A stretch of DNA of 64,000 nucleotides from Taxillus chinensis. Taxonomy: Eukaryota; Streptophyta; Magnoliopsida; Santalales; Loranthaceae. This document shows, piece after piece, positions 49,605 to 62,276 of this stretch. The notes under the pieces were generated by a model. That model saw only the letters and a program-made list of their open reading frames with translations, was not told the DNA's origin and did no database searches. The first letter of the stretch is position 1, and every line of letters begins with the position of its first letter. The stretch lies in assembly GCA_023512835.1 (NCBI GenBank), contig CM042092.1:14234498-14298497 (forward strand). The letters run 5' to 3'. Position numbers and translations under genes: made by a program.

Positions 49605-50220
49605 AAATATAATAAATATTTTTGAAGTTAAAAAATAAGAATAAAAATAATAAGATTGTTTTCACTCCATGGATCCTAAAGAAAAAAAATGTTGTTTGAT
49701 AGGGATAGTTAAAAAGTGTTTTTCAAGTACATTTTTATATTTAATGTTTTTTTCATTTTTTGTTTTAAAAAACAAGTTGGTTTAAAAACACATTTTTAAC
49801 ATTTTTATTTTTTGCTTTCTGCTGGCTGTCAAAGTGTCCCCCCTCCCCTCGCTTGCCGACTAAAAAATATTACAAAAAATAATATCTAAACAAAAAAAAT
49901 TATATTCAATGTATCATATTTTTTTTAAATATAATTTCTAAAAATACTATTTAAAAATAAAAATAAAATACCAAACATACTATTAAGTTTTATATTCATG
50001 TTATTCATGAAATTATAATCTCGAGACCCTATCTTAATAAAAATAAGATTAAAATGAAAATAAAACACATGACCGACAAAAAAGGGGTGTGCTGCTAAAG
50101 AGTAGTATTTACTTATATTTGTTGCAGCGTTAAATTAAGTTAATATTACGCGGTTCTCGCATTCGTGACATTCACATACATCCACAGTCACTCAGATCTG
50201 CGTCCTTCTCTCTCACGGAC

Positions 50221-53200
50221 ATGACGGAGAAGGTGATGGGGGGAGGATTGATCACGGCGGTCCTGGTTTTCTGCTTGGCGCTCCGGGCGAGGTCCGATGA
50301 TCATCGCTTCAAAATGGGCGATCCTGTCCCTCTCTACGCCAACAAAGTAGGCCCCTTCCACAATCCCAGGTAACCCATCCCCTCCCCTCCCTCCGAAACG
50401 CGATCCATCGCTCAGATCCATCATCTCATTTCCTCACTGACATTCTCGATTCGTACTCGTAATAGGACCGTGTTTCTTGTTTGCCCTGCAAATTCTCGCA
50501 TTTTAACTCCGAACTACGGTTGAGTTTTCACGCCCCTTAATTATTGGATCTGAGATTCTCGCATGATCTACCTTCCAAATTGCGTTTCGTCCTATCCGAT
50601 TCCAAACGCACCCACCTGTGGTATGGGTTCAACATTTGGCCCTCGCACCCTGCTGGGTCGCCTTATTTTCGTGATTTCTTGATGGCCCAGAGAATGGATA
50701 CAAGGCATCGCACCACCACACCTTGAATGGCGTGTTTTGTTTAAGAGTGTGCATTGAATTGATAGCATCCGTTCATTACTCATGATTAGATTTCATTGGT
50801 GTTCTGTCTGAGTTGTTTTCCAGTGTTATTCTAAACTTAAATTATGGGTTTTCTTATGTTTTGGGATGCACTGAAAATATAGTTGTAGTAGTACATGCCA
50901 TTTCTGATACATTTTCAACTAATATAATTTTTCTATCTAGCCCAGCACCTCTTGAATTTAGTCATTTCTTATAACAGTAACGGTTATAAACCTTTTGGAG
51001 CTAGTAAGTTACATATTAGAATTTGGTTTATGAAGAACAACTTCATCTTCTGGTAGGTATTTGAGATTATTTGCAGGTTGATGCCCCAACGTGGCCTTTA
51101 AAAAAAGATACCTTAAAACTAATTCTGATAGTGTTTTTTTTTCTTTAAATAAAATCAAGCTGCATTCTAATAGTTATTTATTTATTACTTCTCTTTCCAG
51201 TGAAACATACCGGTATTTTGACCTCCCTTTCTGTTCTCCAGGTTTGCTTTCTTTAATCTTCTTTCCTCTAATTATGTATCTTTTGTTTTGTTTTTCCCCC
51301 CTTAGCTTTTCCGGTTAGATGATTAATTATTGTGTCAGAATCAGAGTTGACTTCATTGATGAATCTATCGCAGATCGTGTAATTAAAGAGAAAAAAGAAG
51401 CTCTTGGTGAAGTTTTAAATGGAGACCGTCTAGTTAGTGCTCCATACAAAGTCAGTTTTTTGGTTGATAAGGAAGCTGAAACTGCTTGCAAAAAGACGCT
51501 GACAAAGGAAGAGGTTGTGAAGTTCCGTGCTGCAGTTACGAGGGACTACTACTTTCAAATGATCTTTGATGAGTTGCCGATATGGGGTTTCTTGGGTAAG
51601 GTTGACAAGGATGGAAAAACCGAGCCCAACGAATACAAATACTATCTCTTTAAGCATATTCATTTTGATATCATGTACAACAAAGACCAAGTTATTGAGA
51701 TTAACGTACGGACTGACCCTAATTCTGTTGTTGATCTCACTGAGGATAAGGAAGTCGATATCGACTTTATGTATACTGTGAAGTGGAAGGAAACAAACAC
51801 TCCATTTGAGAAGAGGATGGAGAAGTACTCACAGTCTTCTTCGTTGCCACATCATTTGGAAATCCACTGGTTCTCAATTATTAACTCATGTGTTACAGTT
51901 CTCCTGTTAACTGGTTTTCTTGCGACCATTCTAATGCGAGTCCTTAAAAATGATTTTGTGAAGTAAGGATCATTTATCATTACCTGATGTGCATCCAATT
52001 TTATTAAACCTTCTCCCTGCTGTGATTATGTTTATATTTCTTGTTCCTTAAAAGGTATGCTCATGATGAAGAGATGGTTGATGATCAAGAAGAGACTGGA
52101 TGGAAATACATTCATGGCGATGTCTTCAGATATCCAAGGCTCAAATCTTTGTTTGCTGGAGCCCTTGGGTCTGGAACCCAGCTGTTTACTCTGTAAGTGT
52201 TATTCTGGTGCTGTTTCATCCAAAGCAGTTTGTTGAGAAATGTTATGATTGTGTTTTGCTTATGCATTTTTTTCAGCACGATCTTTATTTTCGTACTTTC
52301 ACTAGTTGGTGTGTTTTATCCATACAACCGAGGTGCCCTATTCACTGCACTGGTTGTCATATATGCCCTTACATCTGGGATCGCTGGCTATACTGCTGCA
52401 TCTTTCTATTGCCAGCTGGAAGGAAGAAATTGGGTAGGTGATCTCAACTTATTCTAATAAAGTTTCCTGTGTATAATTTAGGTATTGTATTCAAGGTTTT
52501 GCGTTTTTTGTTTTGATTTCCTCCTTGGTGACACTGCTTTGGTTTAAGGCCATGTAGAAACTCACAAATGCTAATTCATCTCACGTGCGAGCTCCCCCTG
52601 GTCCCACAAGCAGAGCCCTCCTTCCCTAAATCCCTACCCCCAAGTCTCATATTTGAAAATAGCATCTTCCTTAGCTCTGGTGTCCCTTCAATCTGGTTGC
52701 TCACGTCCTTCAGCACTGCTGCTCTCCAGATGCCGAAGCAATGAATGTTGCAGCCATTTCGATATCTCCATAGCCAGAAACTTGTTCACTAATGGTGCCC
52801 GCCACCTGTGGCTGATTCTGGTTTGGCCTATGCACTCAAGCTTTAGCCAGATGATGTGCTTCTCCACTGACTTGGCTTCTGTAACACTGGAGGAGATGTT
52901 TGTGCTTTTAATTACATGGCAGCAGTGTTACAAGTACATAGAATGCCTATTTATAGATAAACTAGGAAATAGAGCTGGAAACTTAAACGCTTAAGGAGAT
53001 TGTTAAATTAATTATAAACTTCAATAAAAAATAAATAAAGTAATAATAAATAAAGCTTGAATTCTTAAATCAATCTACATCAACTCCCACAAACATTTTG
53101 TTGTGATACCTTTGTTTAAAATAGGAACGGAGTTCCAATGTACAACAAAATTTGAGGGGAAAACACGCATTTATTTTGCACTTTTTTGTTTAAATAGGAA

Positions 53201-55614
53201 CTTAGCTTTCAATTCACGCACAAGGAAAATTTGAAAGGTGGACACGCAAACTTTCATATTTTGATGCCTCTGTAATATTAGGAACTGAGTTTACATTGCA
53301 AACATGTGCAAAATTTGAGAGGAAGGGGGTTTTTCATGTAAACTTATTTTCTTCCATGAATTGCTTGGGTGGTGTAGTTGAGGTTCTTTCAGCGTTTTAG
53401 TTCTCCAGTGAACATTGTAGATAAAACTCTATATTGTTGCTTAAAATTAGTATGGAATTTCCAAAAAGTGCAATCAAAATAATGTGTTTTACAAACATAG
53501 GCCCATATCAGGGATTTTACTTTTTTTTTTTGAAAAGCCATATGATGTCTCTGTTATTATTGCAAAGTTGAACTTAAGAGACACTGCAACTATAAATGTA
53601 TACGAGGAAACAAGAAACTCTATATCTGTTTTAAGCTTATGTCTCCTGCTGCTCGAGACTCCATCTGTTCAAGTCTTTTGCGACTCCACCTACTTCTCTC
53701 CTTCCTTCTCCTTTTCTTTCTGCTTTTCTTATTCTCTGTTTTTTTTCCCGCCTGCTCTTCTTTTCTCTCTTCTTTTTATTTTTATTTTTACACCCTTAGC
53801 ACATTGTAGAAAACAAAGAAGAGGACAGGGATTTTATTATGGTAGATGATATTAGGACAATGATGGTAATAAAGACACTGGGGTGGATAATGATTTCTTT
53901 TGAGTTATTTGTGGTTTCATTGGAGTTAATTGACATTTCAACTCATTAATTTTGTGGGATGATAATGTGTTCAACTATTGAACTCGATTTTAAATGTTTC
54001 TGAACCAGATGATTCATTATTTGGAAAATTGCCAGAAAAATTAACAATTTGCTTCATGTTATCGTTTTTTGATTAATGCATTAAAGATTGTGCAACTGGA
54101 ATAGGTAAGGTTTGTTGTTGTTGTTGTTATTATTATTATTGAAAAAGAGAGCTTGTTATTATTATTGTATTTGTATTGGTCATATTTAAAAATTGAGCTG
54201 TTGTGACAGACGGACCTTTCTTCTTTGAGCCTACTGTTTTATTCATTGAGTTTTGTCTAATGGATCGCATCACAGGTGAGGAACCTGTTATTGACTGGAA
54301 GTCTGTTTTGTGGACCTCTTCTTCTCACATTCTGCTTCCTCAACACTGTTGCAATTGCTTACAGTGCTACTGCTGCGTTGCCTTTTGGTACAATTGTGGT
54401 TATAGTTCTTATATGGACTCTGGTAACTTCTCCTTTGCTGGTATTGGGGGGGATTGCGGGAAAGAACAGCAAGGCTGAATTTCAAGCTCCTTGTCGGACC
54501 ACAAAATATCCTAGAGAGATCCCTTCATTACCATGGTACCGAGGAACCCTCCCCCAGATGGCAATGGCAGGATTTTTGCCTTTTAGTGCTATTTACATTG
54601 AACTCTATTACATATTTGCCAGTGTGTGGGGTCACAGGATTTATACAATATACAGCATCCTTTTCATAGTTTTCATCATTCTCCTGATTGTCACTGCTTT
54701 CATTACTGTGGCATTGACATATTTTCAACTTGCTGCTGAAGATCATGAGTGGTGGTGGAGGTATGTATATTACTATGCTTCGTTCCTTTTGAATTTAGCT
54801 TATTGGACTCTTAATTTGGATTGCATTTAGTATTTTTGTAGTTGGAAAGACCTAAACATTGTTAAAATGAGTGGGTATTGTATTGAGGAAATCATGTCCT
54901 AATGGTGGTAGCTGTTTTATATATAATTTGTTTTTGATCAAAAGAGGGGTAGGATTAGGGCACACTACATATGCACTAGGCATTTATTTCTTAAATTTTT
55001 TGTTTTGTTTTATTTTTCAAGTCAGCTTGATCTTCTATACTGAATGGTTCACGAGCCCTTATATGTGCCGTTTCACAAGCTTACTAGCCATCCATCCTTC
55101 CAATTTATTTAAATCTTGGCCAACAAGAAGGCTTGAATGAACTCTTTGGTTTTTTTTTTTTCACGTGAATCACTGAAGTGTAAAATAATGAATAGATAGA
55201 CGGAAAATATTGTCCATTATTTATTCATAAAACTTGAGGACATTGCTTTGATTATCCCAGAGGATGGATTTTGATTGAGTTTATTAGTCAATTATGATAT
55301 ATAGGTAGTGTGAGTAACCAATGTCAAAAAAGATTTATTTGCCTCAAGGTTTTTTTAACACTGGTTCACTATATTTTGATGAATGACTAGGTCTTTCCTT
55401 TTGTGGTGGTTCAACTGGCCTGTTCATCTATGGGTACTGCTTGTATTACTACTATGCACGATCTGATATGTCAGGTTTCATGCAAACTTCTTTCTTCTTC
55501 GGCTACATAGCTTGCATTTGCTATGGGTTCTTTCTCATGCTTGGAACTGTGGAGTTTCGAACCTCATTGAATTCTTTGTTAGGTCACATATACCGGTCTA
55601 TAAAGTGCGAGTAG
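50221..55614 (+). CDS. TMN: Transmembrane 9 superfamily (nonaspanin/TMN) protein, copy 1
   Basis: Nonaspanins are Golgi/endosome membrane proteins with a large lumenal domain and nine transmembrane segments. Exons: 50221-50369, 51201-51241, 51374-51962, 52055-52192, 52277-52433, 54276-54760, 55391-55614. The product is about 593 residues, matching the short TM9SF3-like class. There is an N-terminal signal peptide (LITAVLVFCLALRARS), then family blocks VPLYANKVGPFHNPSETYRY, EALGEVLNGDRLV, NEYKYYLFKHI and HHLEIHWFSIINSCVTVLLL (first membrane helix), then PYNRGALFTALVVIYALTSG. The end is IYRSIKCE with a KXE tail, part of the KXD/E Golgi-retention signal. The last exon has one T too many in the run at 55399-55402; the exon total of 1783 nt is one over a multiple of three. 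Residues just before HIYRSIKCE also diverge from the family. Intron 5 (1.8 kb) carries unrelated insertions. Confidence 0.93.
52540..54275. other. Intron 5 of TMN copy 1 with foreign-looking insertions
   Basis: The first part (about 52550-52980) is GC-richer and more complex than typical intron and may be an old insertion. A CT-rich tract lies at about 53690-53790. No element class can be assigned. The intron ends at the acceptor before 54276. Confidence 0.3.
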
Positions 55615-56544
55615 TGTGTTTGTTGGTCCATAATCCCTATGTAACAGTGCTTAGCCTTTGGTTCTCTCAATTTTTGTAACCAAATAAGAACGTGCAGAAG
55701 ATAAATAAGTTTACAGCTCAAGATATTGATTTAGAAATATTAGCAGATGAAACATGATTTTGGATGGAGGACCCCTTGGAGGCAGCAGTGGCACACTGGA
55801 GGGAACTCTGTTGTGGTGGCAAACGTTCTCCTTCTCCTTTGTTTTTGTAGTTCTGCACACAAATTGAAACTTTTTTTATTTATATATCATATAATGATAC
55901 CTAACTCAGGTGTTTTTTGTTTTTACTTTTTAAGCTTATAGTAAATATTGGAGCTGTTAATGCATTGAGCTTTTCTGTGTCTCTCTCACGCTAATTCTAG
56001 TTCGATCTTAGTATTTTATTAGCTGCAACAGAGATTGAAGTTTACTTTGTTTTTTGTTATTGAAATGTGGATCTCTGACTGGTGAAATTAAGTAGACCTT
56101 AGGCACAAGTGGTTTTAGAGGCATTCTGCAAGGAAAGGGATAATTTCTAAGAGGGTTGCTTAGCAGGAAGTTTGCATATTAGGATTGAGGGTATGGGCAA
56201 CAAATTATGGGTTGCCCAATTTAGTTATAATGATGGATATGTTTTATCATGTTCTCGGAGATGCTTGAAAGTGGAGAACCCTTTATTTAGTTTTGGCTGC
56301 ATTTTCCCAAAACGGTTGTTAGGCTTGTTTGATCTATATGTGCCATTTTATTGTTTCTGGCCTTTGTTGATCAGCTAAATTGCTACTCATTTTAACGTGT
56401 CAAAAGCCCACTGAAATATAGCCGTGGTTATTCGTTAGTTAATTGAACTGGTTATGCTTTTTGATTGTATCTAAACTTCAAAAGCTGTACCTTCTTGATC
56501 ACTCTGCCCATTGGGTCCCACATTAAAAAATATCTTAGAGTTTT

Positions 56545-56757
56545 GTCCTTGAAAATTTAGGAATTTTTTAACCCACCAATATGGGCAATTTAATCCAGTT
56601 GGGCTCTAACATAACCGGAAATACGCCGTTTCAACACAATCATTGCAGCATACTTGAAACGGCTATGTTTCTGATCGAAAAGCAATTTTGCTGGATTAAA
56701 TTGCCCATGACGGGGTTAAAAAATTCCTAAATTTTTAAATTTTCAAGTAATCATTTT
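56545..56757. mobile_element. Fold-back (MITE-like) element
   Basis: The left arm CTTGAAAATTTAGGAATTTT then GGGCAATTTAATCCAG is mirrored by CTGGATTAAATTGCCC then AAAAATTCCTAAATTTTT on the right. An inner pair, GCCGTTTCAA and TTGAAACGGC, extends the fold almost to the centre. The total is about 210 bp. The termini and target duplication are not clear, so the superfamily is open. It lies about 0.9 kb after TMN copy 1. Confidence 0.7.
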
Positions 56758-58467
56758 TTCAAACCGATGTGAAAACAATAATTTTCTGATAATTTAATTT
56801 ATTCTCGTTATTCACTCATCTCCTCTCTATGAAGTGGTAGAGAAAACGAAGGTAACATAAATGTTTTCCTTTATTTCTTAATTTGAATCGCAAATTAAAA
56901 TAAAAGGTTTACCTTATAAACCAAAAGCCACCTAATAGCTCACTGTGCTCGTCAAGTTTGACAGTTAGTTAATGAACATTAAATCTGTTCTCTTTATCCT
57001 CATTGTGATATTCTTTCCCTTCCCAGTCAGTCAACTTCCCCATCGATTGGTTCTCCAGGAATTTTCCGCAGACTTTCAAGCTTCGGCTCAATTGAACTTC
57101 TGGTTTATTTGCATCCTCCGATTCTATAATTTTTAGTATCCATCACAGGTTGGATTTTCAATATTATCTCTTTCTCATATCACAGATTCGATCTGTGGTT
57201 TTCTTGTCTAATAACTTCGTATTGGTTCTCAAACCTAAGCTTCCAAAGAGTTTTGGCTAATTTGTTTGATGGTACCACAAGTATTATTTCCTTACTTTTT
57301 TTTTTTCCTTTTTCCCTTTTTGGATACTGATCTAGAACATCAGATGGCAACGAAAAGGAGTAATATGTTAGTGGAAATGAGAGCGAGATGGTAGTGCACG
57401 AGGGTGGATGCCATTGCAGACGCGTGAGATGGTGAGCAGGCACCCACAAGTGTAGTAGCATGGAACTGCTCTGTGTCGACTGTTCAATGAGGAAACTCCC
57501 ACTTCATAATACCTGCGGAAAGGTTCGGACTGCTGGGAGATTCCAAGAGTTCCTCACCACTTACTCCTTTGGCACTCACACCCAAAGCACACTTTCTGTA
57601 AGGTTTGTGGGATAACATCGTTTTACCCCCGCGATCAAGCCCGGACGGAGTTACGTTACCTTCAGGTGTGTGGATCCCGGGACGATCACCCATGTTGAGA
57701 TAAAGTATTTTGACGGTAGGAATTGGGAGAAATCATACGCTGAGACAGCTATTGCTTCATGCTCAAAGGTTGAGGTTGAGGTTGAGTCTCCTCTGAAGAC
57801 CTGAATTAGGATTCTTTGCGATTAATGTATGATGAAACTGGGTCAATCATTTTGATCTTTTTATATCAAAATTTTACAGTTTTGATATGTAATTTTTAAA
57901 AATCATCAAAACAACATATTTTTTGATGGATTACACCATATAATTACTGCCGTAGAAGATTTGAACTCCTCAACACTCGAAGGAAGTATATGCCTGAACA
58001 ATGAATCGATCATAGAAGCAACTGGATTGAAAAAAATACTATGCTTAGTATCAAGCATAAATCATGAGGGTCATCCCTATGTATGTTTGCATATTATCTC
58101 ATTATAAATAAATTTAGTCGATAAACAAGAGCATTTGCTTATTATAAAAAATTTATTTGCTTGCAGGTATTTACAAGATGAAATTGTTCACCTATTATAA
58201 TAATAATAATAACAATTTTTAGCCACCATTTATGTTTCTCACTACGTAAAGTAAACCAATAAGAAAAAAAAGCAACAATATATTTTTCTCAATAAAACTC
58301 TAATTTAGAATTCTCATACTTTCCCTGCCTAATATTCAATTAGTTACTAGTACTTACTACCTTCCGCTCGGTAAGAATAGAAAAAGTTATGGAAAATTGG
58401 AGAGAGAGTAAAAAAGCTATAGAAAATGTGGGTAGTTAAAATTAAAAACTTAAAATAATAAAAAAGT

Positions 58468-58645
58468 ATTTTTATTTTAGTAACATAAATAACTTTTTAT
58501 TTTAGTAACATAATTAACTTTTTATTACTAAAAAAGTTATTCTACATAACTTTTTTATTTTAGTATTAACTTTTTATTCTAAATAACTTTTTATTAATAA
58601 AAAATTACTAAAAAACTTTTTATTTTAGTAACATAAATAACTTTT
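58468..58645. repeat. AT-rich tandem repeat, period about 25 bases
   Basis: The unit TTTTTATTTTAGTAACATAA with an AATAAC-type linker occurs at least three times in near-intact form (58470, 58495 and 58617) with degenerate copies between. Some copies are inverted (TTACTAAAAAAGTTAT), so the array can also fold back. Confidence 0.6.
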
Positions 58646-60061
58646 CAGTAATCAAACATATCCTAAATTTTTTCAATATAATTTCTACATAAAATAGTTT
58701 TTCATGTAGAAAACTGCCAATAATGTACATGATTATTACCTGACAATGGAAAGAAATCTCACAAAAAATACATTAAAAGCCATGAAATTTCCACCCCGTC
58801 CCCCTACATCACGCTTCCACTCCTACGTCGCCCTCTGCTGCATCGCCTCCCAATAAATCAATTAGATCAAATAGTTAGTAATTAGAAATCCAGAAAGGAT
58901 ATAAGGTAAAAATAAATTAGGTAAAATAAAATTAAATAATAAACACTTAAATGCACTCATGATTCCCTATTTATTTTTAGTACTTATTTTAGCTAATGAC
59001 ATTTAGTTAAAACAGCTGAAAATGTTCTTACCAAGCATACGGTTAAGACTCATGATTCCCTATTTATTTTTCCTGTTTTGGAAATACATTATTGAGTGAC
59101 CTCTCATCTCATGCTTGTCCACTCATGATTCCTTCAAGCATTTTCGTCATAATATTGAGACTCGGTCAACGTTAATCAATGAGTTAAATTGACTGCGTTT
59201 GGCATGTACGAAAATAATATTAGAAAAAAAATTGGATGGACATTATTGGACTAAATTGATAATTTTTATTTTTAAAAATAAACCTATAAAATTATATTTA
59301 TTTATTAAATAAAAATAATATTATAATTTTAAAATCATATGACAGGTCATAATTAATTTATAATTTTTTTAATATAATATAATATTATATCATTAAAGTT
59401 ATTTATGGATTACATTATGTATAACTGGAATTGAATAATTTTTAAATAACAGTAATGACGTGTCAGTATATTAATTCATCGAATAAAAGAAAAAAATTAT
59501 TATTATTTAATCGATTATGATTTTATAACAATGTCATTGGGTGAGTTGGTTGCGTAAATATTTATTTTAAAGTTATTTTAAAAAAAATAAAACTCACGGC
59601 CAAATTTCCCTATGGTTGTCTAATGTTATGCCAGCATTCATTAGCCCTTGTCTTGAGACCTGATTTTGTGTTACTAATATATTGAACATAATTGATAATT
59701 TGAATAAAGCGTGCAACAACGGCAAGCCCGGTCCCCTTAATCAAGGCGCAAAACGGTAGCCTCACCCTCAAGCGACTCGGCCATGCGACCAAACCCGAGG
59801 AACTGGCGTCCCATTCCCGGTGGCGGGTCGGATTGGCCTCGCTCGCACATGACTTGAAGACTCACAGGCGGTCACCGGGTCACGGGGCGTGTGGGGTTAG
59901 TTACTGTGGACCATCCACATTTCTCTGTTGTCGCATAAGTCGCCCAAGTGGCGCGTGAGACTCTCACTCTCCTCTTGGCCTTAAATCGTATTCGTCGGCA
60001 CTCTTCTTCGCGATCTCAGTCACCTCTCTCTCTCTCTCTCTCTCTCTTTCTCTAGAATAGA

Positions 60062-61882
60062 ATGGAGAAGCTGATGGGGTGTTTGGTCATGGCGGCTCTG
60101 GTCTTGTGCTTCGCAATCAGGGTGAAATCTGACGACCATCGGTACAAAACGGGAGATCTAGTTCCTCTTTACGTCAACAAGGTTGGACCTTTTCACAATC
60201 CCAGGTGAGCCAACGCTGTTCTCTGATCTCTTTTTTTCTTCGTTCTCGATTCAATTAATCTGCCTCAAATTCGAGGGTTTCAATTTTCCTGTTTGATAAA
60301 GGCTCGGTTATTGTTTGATGATCTGCTGTTTGGGGATTTCGTTTGGTATGCTTTTGTTAGTTGGATCTCTGTTTCTTAGGCGTCTTACTTAAAATTCGAT
60401 TCTAAATTTGATAGCTTTTCTGATATGTGATTTACTTGAATTGGGTTAGAATTTTTGTTTGTGAGTTCTTTGAATTTGGAGAAGGTGCTTTTATAAATAA
60501 ATAAAAAAATAAATGTTAGTTTCCTAAAATCCCAAAAACCTGCATTTTCGTTTGTGACATATAAGGTGTTTAAGCTGTATTTATGATTTGCAATCTCTAA
60601 GCTGATGACAGTTTTTAAAATGACATTATTCTGTTGCCCTTTTTGTGGGTGATTTTAATTGCAGTGAAACGTACCGCTATTTTGATCTCCTTTTTGCTCA
60701 CCAGGTTTGTTCTCATTGATCTTCTTTATTTCCTCATTTAGGTTGTCACCTTTTGTCTTCTTCTATGTATATGCTTATTCTTTTTACTGTGTCAATGAAA
60801 TTTATTGCAGACAATGTAATCAAAGAGAAAAGGAAGCTCTTGGTGAAGTTTTGAATGGAGATCGCTTAGTTAATGCCCCTTACAAACTCGACTTTTTAGT
60901 TGATAAGGATTCCGACATTATTTGCAAAAAAGGCTGACAACTAAAGAGGTTGCTGTGTTTCGGGCTGCAGTTTCCAGAGGATTACTATTTCCAAATGTAC
61001 TATGATGATTTGCCCATTTGGGGTTTCTTGGGAAAAGTCGAGAAAGACGGCAAAACTGACCCCAGTGATTACAAGTACTACCTCTTTAAGCATATTCAAT
61101 TTGATATCCTGTACAACAAGGATAGAGTGATTGAAATTAATGTACGAACGGACCCGAATGCTGTGGTGGACCTCACTGAGGATAAAGTAGTTGATGTAGA
61201 CTTCATGTACACTGCCAAATGGAAGGAAACAAACACTCCATTTGAGAAGAGGATGGAAAAATATTCACAGTCTTCTTCGTTGCCACATCACTTGGAAATT
61301 CACTGGTTCTCAATTATTAACTCATGCGTCACGGTGCTTCTTTTAACTGGTTTTCTTGCCACAATCCTCATGCGGGTTCTTAAGAACGATTTTGTGAAGT
61401 AAGAATTCTTTCTCATGTGCCTAAGATAATAAAAGGGACAAACAATAAACATTTCTTCACATTGTGCCTATATATATTTACTTCATTTTCTGAAAGGTAT
61501 GCCCACGATGAGGAGATGGCTGATGATCAAGAAGAGACTGGGTGGAAGTATATTCATGGTGATGTCTTCAGGTATCCAAAGCTCAAGTCTTTGTTTGCTG
61601 CAGCCCTTGGGTCTGGCACCCAGTTGTTTACTCTGTAAGTATTTATTTGATGCAGTTTCATCCAAATTTTTGTTGCTTTTGTTGTTGAGGAATCTTATGA
61701 ATTTCTTCTTGTTTTTTTTTTTCAGCACAATTTTTATTTTTATACTGGCACTAGTTGGCGTATTTTATCCATACAACCGGGGAGCCCTGTTCACTGCACT
61801 GGTTGTCATATATGCCCTTACATCTGGGATTGCTGGCTATACCGCTACATCATTTTATTTCCAGCTAGAAGGATCGAATTGG
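60062..61882 (+). CDS. TMN: Transmembrane 9 superfamily (nonaspanin/TMN) protein, copy 2, 3' end outside the window
   Basis: This is a tandem paralogue of the gene at 50221, in the same orientation and with the same exon structure. Exons seen: 60062-60204, 60665-60704, 60811-61398, 61497-61634, 61726-61882; the last two exons must lie beyond 64000, so intron 5 exceeds 2.1 kb. The encoded blocks match copy 1 (VPLYVNKVGPFHNPSETYRY, EALGEVLNGDRLVNAPYKLD, PIWGFLGKVEKDGKTDP, HHLEIHWFSIINSCVTVLLL). Most differences from copy 1 are at third codon positions, a sign of past selection. Yet exon 2 lacks one C (near 60690), exon 3 lacks an A (near 60826) and another A (near 60925), then has an extra G (near 60979). 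As written the frame is broken. Either the assembly has local errors or the copy is a young pseudogene. Confidence 0.88.
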
Positions 61883-62276
61883 GTAGGTGATCATGGCTGG
61901 CATTTACATTAGATATTTAGATAGTAGTAAAAAATTGCTATTATTGTGCAGAACTTATCTAGTTATGTAGTCTCTGGAGAATCAGATTCTAAATCACTAT
62001 TTATCCATTAATAGCAGAGTACTTTAGCAGTAAATACGTTGGTTTATATTTCTTTCTTTCTTTATGCTGAACTTGTCCATCTTACTTATTGGAGATTATT
62101 AAACATTTACCCATTTTTTTCCTACCTTGGATTTTGATTTGATTTAGGGCTGTTAAAAGTAACAAATTCCTTCACCAGAAATTTGGAAGGTCCAAGAAAT
62201 TGAGATAGAACTTTTTTTTTTTTTTTTTGCATTCTATTTAAAAATAGCACTCATATGACTTCATATTCTTGAATAA

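Larger units (their letters stand above)
55615..60061. other. Spacer between the two TMN genes
   Basis: There is no protein gene here. It includes the 3' UTR of copy 1, a fold-back element at about 56545-56757, a GC-rich block at about 57480-57700, tandem AT-rich units at 58468-58645 and the promoter of copy 2 (about 59750-60061, GC-richer with a CT microsatellite at 60025-60053). The GC-rich block has a minus-strand frame of 69 codons without family motifs and may be a repeat fragment. Confidence 0.5.

Noticed and set aside
53484..53849. 121-codon frame rich in Ser, Phe and Leu
   Set aside because: It comes from a CT-rich tract within intron 5 of TMN copy 1.
59700..59830. tRNA-like words (GGCCGAGT, GGTAGCCTC) upstream of TMN copy 2
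   Set aside because: No cloverleaf or proper B box could be assembled on either strand; the region is better explained as the promoter of the gene.
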